Below, piece by piece: positions 16,835 through 23,128 of a stretch of 40,363 nt of DNA. The notes below the pieces were generated by a model that ran no database searches, was not told the origin of the DNA, and worked only from the letters and a program-made list of their open reading frames with translations. The stretch lies in assembly GCF_021538895.1 (NCBI RefSeq), contig NZ_JADDRL010000087.1, positions 1 to 40,363 of the forward strand, read 5' to 3'. How positions within the stretch are numbered: position 1 is the first letter of the stretch; the number at the start of each line of letters is the position of its first letter. Origin of the DNA: Streptomyces olivochromogenes. GTDB taxonomy: Bacteria; Actinomycetota; Actinomycetes; Streptomycetales; Streptomycetaceae. A program made the translations under genes and the position numbers.

Positions 16835-17536
16835 TCACTCGTCGGCCCATCGGCGCAGCCCGGCCAGATTGAGCACGACCGTGCGGCCCCGGCCGGTCGC
16901 CACCAGGCCCTCGTGCTGCATCGCCCGCAGACAGCGCACCACCGACTCCCTGGACGCACCGGCAGCGGCGGCCAGTTCGTGCTGGTTGACCTGGACGGCT
17001 ATGGCTCCCGGCGGGGTGTCGGAGGCGGACGAGCCGTGCCGTAACGCGAGCTTGACCAGCAGGCTGGCCAGCCGGGCCCGGGTGGTGTGGGCGCCCTGCT
17101 CCGCGCGCAGCAGGTCGGAGTCGCGCAGCCGGGTCACCACGCTGTGCAGCACGGACAGGCACAGCCCGGCGTTCCGCTCCAGCAGCCGCAGGAACACCTC
17201 CGCGGAGATCACCACGCCCTCGACGCGCCGCATCGCGGTGACCGTCGCGCCCCGGGGCCGACCGTCGACGCAGGAGAGCTCGCCGACCAGTTCCCCGGGT
17301 CCGCGCAGGGCCAGCAGGCTGGTGTAGCCGTTGGTCGAGTCCACGGTGGCCTTCACCAGGCCGCCGGTGAGCAGCACCACGAAGTCGGCCGGCTCGCCCT
17401 CCCGGATCAGGACGTCCCCCCGGTTCCAGCGGCGCAGGTGCCCCGCGCGGCGCAGCAGCTGGAGTTCCTCGCCGGTGAAGTGCTCCGCCGCCGCTGCTTT
17501 GCGCCGCGTCAGCCCGCGGTGGCTCGTCTCGGTCAT
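16835..17536 (-). CDS. Crp/Fnr-family transcriptional regulator
   Basis: A 233-residue regulator. The cyclic-nucleotide-like beta-barrel spans about 20-140 (RRWNRGDVLIREGEPADFVV, GGLVKATVDSTNGYTSLLAL, GPGELVGELSCVDGRPRGAT). A dimerisation helix follows, then a Crp-type winged helix whose recognition region is AAAAGASRESVVRCLRAMQH. The binding pocket GELSCVDGRPRGAT resembles the cAMP-type phosphate cassette only partly, so the ligand is uncertain. No cysteine cluster for an Fnr iron-sulfur centre is visible. Its ATG overlaps the TGA of the upstream methyltransferase gene (ATGA), so the two are probably translationally coupled. Confidence 0.85.
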   Translation of the reverse strand: MTETSHRGLTRRKAAAAEHFTGEELQLLRRAGHLRRWNRGDVLIREGEPADFVVLLTGGLVKATVDSTNGYTSLLALRGPGELVGELSCVDGRPRGATVTAMRRVEGVVISAEVFLRLLERNAGLCLSVLHSVVTRLRDSDLLRAEQGAHTTRARLASLLVKLALRHGSSASDTPPGAIAVQVNQHELAAAAGASRESVVRCLRAMQHEGLVATGRGRTVVLNLAGLRRWADE

Positions 17537-18315
17537 ACCCGCTCACTTTCCCCGCCCGGCCGCTGTGGTGCGCCCCGGCGCACCGCCGCCCCGGGTGCCG
17601 GCCGCGCGGTTCCCCGCCGGCAACTCTCCACCGCCGCCCGCGCCGTGCCAAGGGCCGGGCGGCGCCGCGCCCGGTCCGCCCTGCCTCTTCCGGCCGCCTT
17701 GCCTCTTCCGTTCTCCCGGGAGGGCGCGGCGGGTTGGCGCAGCGCGACGCAGAGCATGCCGGTGAGTTCGAGGTCGTACCAGTGGCCGTGGGGCCAGCCG
17801 TCGGTCATGGTGGCCACGTCGTCCGGGGAGAGGCCGATGCGGTGGCGTTCGGCGGGCAGGCGGTCCGTCAGACAGGTCGTCACCAGCCAGTGCCCGCCCG
17901 GGGCCAGCAGGCCCCGGACCCGGTCGGCGACGGCCGTCTTGTCCGGCAGGAACGCCAGCGCGAGTCGCATCGTGACCAGGTCGAAGCCCGCCCGGGGCAG
18001 CCGCGCCGTCACCTCGGCGGCGTCCGCGAAGTCCAGGCGGCGGGCGGACAGCCGGGGTTCCAGGTCGGCGTACCGGTCGCGGGTCGCGGCGACGGCGGCC
18101 TCGGACCAGTCGACGGCGAGCGTGCGGTACCCGAGACCGGCGAGCACGGCGGCGTACGTCCCCAGGCCGCACCCCACGTCCAGGGCGCGGGCTCCGGCCC
18201 GCGGCGGTACGGCCCCGGCGAGCAACCGCGCCTCGTGCGCGTCGACCCGGCGAAAGCCGTTCCCGGCGGCGAAGTGCCGGTCCCAGTGGTCCCGTTCGGA
18301 GGCGCCGGAGACCAT
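17533..18315 (-). CDS. SAM-dependent class I methyltransferase
   Basis: 260 residues. The SAM-binding motif I is ARALDVGCGLGTYAAVLAG, motif II is LAVDWSEAAVAATRDRY, and the later strand is FDLVTMRLALAFLPDKTAV. The substrate cannot be told. The final 65 residues are Arg/Gly/Pro/Ala-rich and low-complexity, with a short DNA repeat (GCCTCTTCCG twice, about 17683-17710), and look like non-conserved read-through. The ATG at 18313-18315 overlaps the stop of the SRPBCC gene by one base, and the stop overlaps the start of the Crp-type gene by four, giving a three-gene overlapping unit. Confidence 0.8.
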   Translation of the reverse strand: MVSGASERDHWDRHFAAGNGFRRVDAHEARLLAGAVPPRAGARALDVGCGLGTYAAVLAGLGYRTLAVDWSEAAVAATRDRYADLEPRLSARRLDFADAAEVTARLPRAGFDLVTMRLALAFLPDKTAVADRVRGLLAPGGHWLVTTCLTDRLPAERHRIGLSPDDVATMTDGWPHGHWYDLELTGMLCVALRQPAAPSRENGRGKAAGRGRADRARRRPALGTARAAVESCRRGTARPAPGAAVRRGAPQRPGGESERV

Positions 18316-18755
18316 CACGGCGTGCGCAGCAGCTTGTTGACCGCCCGGCCGAACACCACCCGGGCCATCCGCTCCAGCAGCGGATCGCAGAACGCGGGCA
18401 GCGGGCGGAACCGCAGCTCCTCCCGCCACAGCACCCGGGTACGTCCCCCGGGCCCCGGCCGCACCTCCAACTCGGCCCAGCCGAGGACCGTCCGGCCGCG
18501 CTTGACCAGACGGCACAGGCCGGGCTCGCCGTCGTGCGGCGGGCGCCAGACGGTCACCTCCATCGGATCGCTGAGGGAGAGCGGGCCGAGGCCCGTACGG
18601 GCCACGAAGCGGGTGCCCTGACGGGTCGGCGGCCCGGTCGTCACGACGACCCGGGTCAGCGGGACCGTACCGGCGTGCCGCGGCCACTCCGTGAGCCGGC
18701 GCCAGGCCTCGTCGATCGGCAGCGGTGCCGTGCGTTCGAGCAGGAAGTTGGCCAC
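18315..18755 (-). CDS. SRPBCC-family (polyketide cyclase/START-like) protein
   Basis: 146 residues with the SRPBCC helix-grip pattern: FLLERTAPLPIDEAWRRLTE at the N-terminus, a beta-sheet core with LGPLSLSDPMEVTVWRPPHD, and the C-terminal helix PLLERMARVVFGRAVNKLL. This superfamily binds small hydrophobic ligands or acts as cyclases or ribosome-associated toxins; nothing here decides. It is the first gene of an overlapping operon with the methyltransferase and Crp-type regulator. The intergenic region to the divergent DUF2278 gene is 199 bases and contains a TTGACG at about 18846 without a clear -10. Confidence 0.7.
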   Translation of the reverse strand: MANFLLERTAPLPIDEAWRRLTEWPRHAGTVPLTRVVVTTGPPTRQGTRFVARTGLGPLSLSDPMEVTVWRPPHDGEPGLCRLVKRGRTVLGWAELEVRPGPGGRTRVLWREELRFRPLPAFCDPLLERMARVVFGRAVNKLLRTP

Positions 18756-18954
18756 TCGACGATCTTAGGAAACCGCAGGCCGCGATGGGGGGCCCAGTCG
18801 TCTCGGACAGGTGAACTAGCCGGTCCTTCGGCGACGGGCGTAGGCTTGACGGTGCGGCGGGATCCCGCGCGATCCGGGCGGTGCGCAGCCGCGTTCTCCT
18901 ACCATTCCTCGTACGGGCGGGCACTCCGCCTGCCCCCAGGGGGAGTTGGTCGTC

Positions 18955-19968
18955 ATGTCGTTGAAGACCTATGGCGTACTGATCACACGGGCGGTCGACA
19001 CCCGACGCGAGGGCGCCGTCGACACCCCGCACTACCAGATCCACCTCACGGACGACACGGGCACGCACTACCGTGCCTCGGTCAACGTCCTGTCGCAGCA
19101 GCGTCCCGCGGACCTGCTCTACCTCGTCGACGAGGACTTCCAACACCCGCTCACCACCCGCCTGGAGGGCCTCCCGAGCGGCTGGAACACCCTGCCCTCG
19201 GGTCCCGGCGGACCCAACCTGGACTTCGTGCGCGGGAACCTCTTCGACCCGGGCAAGCTGCGCACGCTGCCGCCGGACGTGTCCGGACCCGACAACGACC
19301 TCGCCGACCTCCTCGACCACTACGTGCGGCGCGCGGTCGACGACCGGGACGCCCGCATGTACGTCTTCGGTGAGCGCTTCGGCCCCGAACCGAAGGTCAA
19401 GGACAAGGTGTTCGGCTTCCTGCCGGGCAACGGCGTCCACGACATCCACATGAACCAGGGCAACAGCGGCCGCTTCCGGGGCGACGACGGCGTCTGGCAG
19501 GACGGCGGGCTCCTCGTCCACTTCCCGGGCCAGAACCGCTGGGTGGGCATCTTCCTCGCCTTCCAGAGCCAGTCCTGGCACACGGACGACGTCACCGGGC
19601 AGCCCCTCGACGAGGTCGACGGCAGGCGTCCCGAGCAGGCCGGCGTCCAGCCCGTGCGGATCGTGGCCGCGCTGGTCAATCCGCTCGGCCCGACGCCCGA
19701 GGCGGAGAACGTCACGCTGCTCAACGCCTCGCCCGACCCGGTCGACCTGACCGGCTGGCAGCTCGTCGACCGGGTCGGCAAGCGGGCGGCGGTGCCCGCC
19801 GGCGCGCTCGCCCCCGGCGTCTGCCTGCCGGTGGCCCTGTCCAACGGCGTCCAACTCGGCAACCACGGCGGCGAGATCACCCTGCTCGACGCGGGCGGCC
19901 TGAAGGTGCACGGCGTCTCGTACACCGCCGAGCAGGCCACCCGGGAGGGCTGGACGGTGGTGTTCTGA
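18955..19968 (+). CDS. DUF2278 protein with C-terminal lamin-tail-like domain
   Basis: 337 residues. The N-terminal two thirds match DUF2278: MSLKTYGVLITRAVDTRREG, HYQIHLTDDTGTHYRASVNV and GNGVHDIHMNQGNSG with the conserved HDIHMNQG motif. The C-terminal part (about 250-337) is an LTD-like beta sandwich (NVTLLNASPDPVDLTGWQLV then AALAPGV-type strand and LGNHGGEITLLDAGG). Function is unknown. No signal peptide is visible. The ATG at 18955 is preceded by GGGGGAG about 10 bases upstream. It converges with the broken deacetylase gene, 22 bases between stops. Confidence 0.8.
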   Translation: MSLKTYGVLITRAVDTRREGAVDTPHYQIHLTDDTGTHYRASVNVLSQQRPADLLYLVDEDFQHPLTTRLEGLPSGWNTLPSGPGGPNLDFVRGNLFDPGKLRTLPPDVSGPDNDLADLLDHYVRRAVDDRDARMYVFGERFGPEPKVKDKVFGFLPGNGVHDIHMNQGNSGRFRGDDGVWQDGGLLVHFPGQNRWVGIFLAFQSQSWHTDDVTGQPLDEVDGRRPEQAGVQPVRIVAALVNPLGPTPEAENVTLLNASPDPVDLTGWQLVDRVGKRAAVPAGALAPGVCLPVALSNGVQLGNHGGEITLLDAGGLKVHGVSYTAEQATREGWTVVF

Positions 19969-19990
19969 CCCCGTCCGGCCGGTCGCCGGG

Positions 19991-20864
19991 CTACGGCCGG
20001 TAGACCTCGCCCGGCTTCGCTTTCCCGGGTGCCAGCAGCTGAGGCACGGTCACGAAGACATAGCCGCGCGCCTTCAGGGCGTCGATGATGCCGGGCACGG
20101 CGGGCACGGTGCCGTCGTAGATGTCGTGGAGCAGGATGATCCCGTCCCGGGACGCCTGCTCCAGGACGCGCCGCTTGATCAGCGCGGAGTCGGTGGTCGT
20201 GTAGTCCTTCGCGGTCACGCTCCACAGCACCTCCGCGAGGCCCAGCTCACGGCTGATCCGGTGGACGGTCGCGTTCGTCCGGCCCTGGGGCGGGCGCATC
20301 AGGGTGGGCCGGTGCCCGGTGAGCCGTTCTATCGCCTTGTTGGGCCGCTCCAGCTCCTCGCGTATCTGCTTCTCCGATATCCGGGTCAGGATCTTGTGGT
20401 CCCAGGTGCGGATGGCCACCTCGTGCCCCTCGGCGGCCATCCGCCGGACGAGCTCCGGGTACTTCGCGATGTGCCGCTTGCCGAGCAGGAAGAAGGTCGC
20501 CGGGACCTGCTTCTCCTTGAGGATGTCGAGCAGCCGGGCCGAGTTCTCGCTGGGCCCGGCGTCGAAGGTGAGCGCGATGCTCCCCCAGAGGGGGCACCCC
20601 CATTCACTCCGACTTCGCTCCGTTCGCCTCGCGGCAGTCGACGGTCCCGAACCGGGCTGCCTGCCCGGTGGCCGACGCGCGGGCGGCGCTCGGCGCGGTC
20701 GTGTCGACCTCGGCGCAGCCGGTGAGCGCGAGCGCCAGACAGGAGAGGGCGGCGATCGGGGCGGTGATGTGGAACCTGAGCGCCCGTGCGCGCATCTTCC
20801 ACGGTGAAGGCTGTCCGGGGTTCTTCCCGGGCTTCTTTCCGGGCTTCTTGGTCAGCAGAGGCAT
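19991..20864 (-). pseudogene. Polysaccharide deacetylase (NodB-type) lipoprotein, frameshifted by a short insert
   Basis: The N-terminal frame (20864 to 20604) encodes a lysine-rich start, a hydrophobic signal and a lipobox LALALTGCAE, then FGTVDCREA, and runs into a TGA at 20604-20606. The NodB domain continues in another frame with IALTFDAGPSENSARLLDIL down to 19991 and has no in-frame start before the catalytic motif. Intact relatives join these directly (CREA to C-IALTFD). Between them lie about 48 bases at 20580-20627, roughly 40 more than expected. Other damage: the metal-site motif normally H(T/S)-x-x-H reads RTWDH, while RPPQG and LLHDIYDGT remain. It would have trimmed acetyl groups from cell-wall or surface glycans. 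A sequencing frameshift is an alternative but does not explain the extra bases. Confidence 0.7.
20580..20627. repeat. Short GC-palindromic insert in the deacetylase gene
   Basis: This segment contains CCCCC-AGA-GGGGG-CA-CCCCC at 20582-20601, in which the central G run can pair with either C run, giving two alternative hairpins. A flank reading ACTCCGACTTCGCTCCG follows. It sits exactly where the two halves of the NodB protein should join. The composition resembles the short dispersed palindromes found in Streptomyces genomes; a second copy is not present in this window. Confidence 0.5.
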
Positions 20865-20871
20865 GCCGGGA

Positions 20872-20903
20872 CTATACGCAGCGGGTATAGATGTGGTGTA
20901 TAG
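20872..20903. promoter_or_regulatory. CTATAC / GTATAG / GTATAG hexamer array between divergent genes
   Basis: CTATAC (20872-20877), GTATAG (20885-20890) and GTATAG (20898-20903) are spaced exactly 13 bases start to start. The first two form a perfect inverted repeat. The site lies just upstream of the deacetylase start (20864) and 64 bases before the phosphoribosyltransferase. On the minus strand the TATAGT at about 20871-20876 would be a -10 box placing transcription at or next to the ATG, i.e. a leaderless mRNA. It could be overlapping promoters or an operator. Confidence 0.4.
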
Positions 20904-20966
20904 CCGGGTGCGGGAGTCGTATCACCATGGAAGGTGAGGACCGACCTCCACCCGAGAGGACGACCC

Positions 20967-21608
20967 ATGCTCTTCCAGGACCGCAGGCAGGCCGGACGCG
21001 AACTGGCCGAACGGCTCCGCATCCAGCAGGAGAAGGGCAACCTGCCGGACCCCGTCGTCCTGGCCCTGCCCCGGGGCGGCGTCGCGGTGGCCACGGAGGT
21101 CGCGCGGGCGCTCGGCGCCCCGCTCGACGTACTCCTCGTCCGCAAGATCGGCGCCCCGCACCACGAGGAGTTCGGCGTCGGCGCCATCGCCGGCGACGAC
21201 CCCCCGCTCTACGACACCCAGACCCTCGACAGCCTCGGCCTGACCGAGGAGTCCCTCGCGCCGAAGGTGGAGCGGGAGCGCAAGGAACTGCACCGCCGCG
21301 AGGACCGCTACCGGCAGGGCCGCCCGCCGCCCGAACTCGCCGGCCGCACGGTGATCGTCGTCGACGACGGACTCGCCACCGGCTCCACCGCGCGCGCCGC
21401 CCTCCGTCACGTACGGCGCCGCTCGCCCGCGCACCTCGTCCTGGCCGTCCCGGTCGGCGCGCCCGAGTCGGTCGGCCTGCTCAGCGGCGAGGCCGACGAG
21501 GTGGTGTGCCTGCACCAGCCGCGGGCCTTCTCCGCCGTCGGCCAGTGGTACGCCGACTTCGGACAGCTGACGGACGACGACGTGCTCGACGCGCTGTACG
21601 GGCCCTGA
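20967..21608 (+). CDS. Phosphoribosyltransferase-domain protein
   Basis: 213 residues with a type I phosphoribosyltransferase fold. The N-terminal half has DPVVLALPRGGVAVATEVAR and LDVLLVRKIGAPHHEEFGVG. The PRPP-binding loop is VIVVDDGLATGSTARAALRH. This architecture matches the stand-alone PRTase-domain proteins often found beside stress genes in actinobacteria; the base substrate is not evident, and these are not classical purine-salvage enzymes. The ATG at 20967 follows GAGAGGACG. It is divergent from the broken deacetylase and 31 bases from the following PPOX gene, so likely in one unit with it. Confidence 0.8.
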   Translation: MLFQDRRQAGRELAERLRIQQEKGNLPDPVVLALPRGGVAVATEVARALGAPLDVLLVRKIGAPHHEEFGVGAIAGDDPPLYDTQTLDSLGLTEESLAPKVERERKELHRREDRYRQGRPPPELAGRTVIVVDDGLATGSTARAALRHVRRRSPAHLVLAVPVGAPESVGLLSGEADEVVCLHQPRAFSAVGQWYADFGQLTDDDVLDALYGP

Positions 21609-21639
21609 GGCGCCGTACGGGCAGTGGGGAGGTACGGGC

Positions 21640-22128
21640 GTGCCGGAGATGACGGAGCAAGAGGCGCGACGGAGGTTCACCGGAGCCCGGGTCGCCCGGC
21701 TGGCCACGGTGGACGAGGCGGGCCGCCCCCATCTGGTGCCGGTCGTGTTCGCCGGGCAGGGCACCGACGGGATCGTGACCGCCGTGGACCGCAAACCGAA
21801 GACCACGACCCGGCTCAAGCGGCTGCGCAACATCGCCGCCCGGCCGGACGTGTGCCTGCTGGCGGACGCGTACGACGAGGACTGGGAGCGGCTGTGGTGG
21901 GTGCGGGCCGACGGAGCGGCCAGGGTGCTCCTGCCCGACGCCGCCGACTCGGCCGAGCGGGACGCCTGCGCGGCCGCCGTGACCGTACTGCGGGACAAGT
22001 ACCCGCAGTACTGGGACGCCCCGCCGCACGGCCCGGTGATCGCCGTCACCGTCCGGCACTGGACCGGCTGGCGGGCCCAGTGCGCCGCCGTCATCGACCC
22101 TCCGGGCCTGCATCCAGCAACGGACTGA
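21640..22128 (+). CDS. PPOX-class, probable F420-dependent oxidoreductase (split-barrel flavin fold)
   Basis: 162 residues with the pyridoxamine-5-phosphate-oxidase-like split barrel: EARRRFTGARVARLATVDEA, RPHLVPVVFAGQGTDGIVTA, then AVDRKPKTTTRLKRLRNIAA and CLLADAYDEDWERLWWVRAD. It matches the actinobacterial PPOX-class F420-type group, whose members bind F420 or a flavin; its own reaction is unknown. The GTG at 21640 has GGGGAGG 7 bases upstream. Its last 38 bases overlap the end of the convergent serine hydrolase gene. I regard it as chromosomal backbone and not part of the NRPS cluster. Confidence 0.8.
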   Translation: MPEMTEQEARRRFTGARVARLATVDEAGRPHLVPVVFAGQGTDGIVTAVDRKPKTTTRLKRLRNIAARPDVCLLADAYDEDWERLWWVRADGAARVLLPDAADSAERDACAAAVTVLRDKYPQYWDAPPHGPVIAVTVRHWTGWRAQCAAVIDPPGLHPATD

Positions 22129-23128
22129 CCGCGTGCGCCCCCTGCTCGGCGTTGGTGAGGACGACGATCGCCGCCCCCGCCGCCGGGTCCACGGCGACGA
22201 TCCCCGACTGGCCGGGATACGTGCCGCCGATCCGCGCGCTGTCGTGACCGGGGCCGCGCCACAGCAGCCAGCCGAGGCCCGGCCCGCGCAACGGGGACGT
22301 CCCGCCGGGCACCGGGACCTGGAGGGTCCGCATCGTCGCGGCCCACGGCGACGCCAGATGGGCCACCAGGAAGCGGGCCAGGTCGGCGGCGGTGGTCAGC
22401 AGCGTGCCGCCCGCCGGTCCCATCGCGCGCGCCGTCATCGGCTCGTCGGTGCGCGCGGGCAGGGCCTCCAGGACGCCCGACCGGACCGCGTGCCCCCGGG
22501 CCACCGCCGGGCCTGCCGGCGTCTCCCGTCCGGTCACGAACCCGGTGTCCGCCATGCCCAGCGGGCCGAGCAGCTCGGTCCGTACGGCCTCCTCCCACGG
22601 CCGCCCGAGAACGAGCTCGATGATCCGCCCGGCCAGGACGAAACTGCCGTTGGCGTACGAGAAGGCGGTGCCCGGCGGGAAGAGCGTCCCGGCCTCGCGC
22701 AGCCGCTCCACGTACCGGGCGACACAGTCCTCCTCGTCGCCGGTGTCGACGAAGAGGCCGCCGCAGTCCAGGCCGCTGGTGTGCGAGACCAGGTGACGCA
22801 CCCGCAGGCCCGCCGGCCACGGGCCGGGCACCAGGTCCGCCACCGGGGTGTGCGCGGCCACGCGACCGGTCCGGACGCAGCGCATCAGCAGGTCCGCGGT
22901 GAGCAGCTTGGTGAGCGAGCCCGGCCGGAAGCGGGTGGCGTCCAGCACCGGGTCCGCGCTCACCGCGTCGGCGACCCCGGCCGCGCCCAGGCGCACGGTG
23001 TCGCGCAGGATCCCCGCCGTCTGGGCGCCCGGCACCTCGGGCAGGGACGCCAGCCGCTCCGCGAGCGCCTGCGGGTCCGCGGCCAGCTCGCCGACCGGGC
23101 CGCGCAGGGTCTGCGGCGCGCCGGTCAT
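22091..23128 (-). CDS. PBP/beta-lactamase-fold serine hydrolase, candidate stand-alone peptide-releasing thioesterase
   Basis: 345 residues of the class C beta-lactamase / penicillin-binding superfamily (PF00144). The nucleophile motif S-x-x-K is FRPGSLTKLLTADLLMR (Ser about 70). The Tyr motif is FSYANGSFVLAGRIIELVL (about 157). VRHLVSHTSGLD and LLGPLGMADTGF are typical. The third motif, usually HxG, reads IGG in ARIGGTYPGQSG. No signal peptide is visible, which argues against a secreted beta-lactamase or DD-peptidase. The gene is last in the NRPS-PKS operon and starts inside the stop of the KS-ACP gene (ATGA). No type I thioesterase exists in the assembly line. By analogy with SurE-type enzymes it may release or cyclise the product; it lacks the extra C-terminal domain of SurE, so this is inference. 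Confidence 0.75.
   Translation of the reverse strand: MTGAPQTLRGPVGELAADPQALAERLASLPEVPGAQTAGILRDTVRLGAAGVADAVSADPVLDATRFRPGSLTKLLTADLLMRCVRTGRVAAHTPVADLVPGPWPAGLRVRHLVSHTSGLDCGGLFVDTGDEEDCVARYVERLREAGTLFPPGTAFSYANGSFVLAGRIIELVLGRPWEEAVRTELLGPLGMADTGFVTGRETPAGPAVARGHAVRSGVLEALPARTDEPMTARAMGPAGGTLLTTAADLARFLVAHLASPWAATMRTLQVPVPGGTSPLRGPGLGWLLWRGPGHDSARIGGTYPGQSGIVAVDPAAGAAIVVLTNAEQGAHAVSPLLDAGPEGR

Noticed and set aside
20604..20864. Stand-alone small lipoprotein of 86 residues
   Set aside because: Its end, FGTVDCREA, is the normal lead-in to a NodB deacetylase domain found immediately downstream in another frame, so it is better read as the front of a broken gene.
21640..22128. PPOX-class F420-type protein as a tailoring enzyme of the NRPS cluster
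   Set aside because: It is on the opposite strand, adjacent to a phosphoribosyltransferase, and of a type common in actinobacterial backbones; no link to the cluster is visible.
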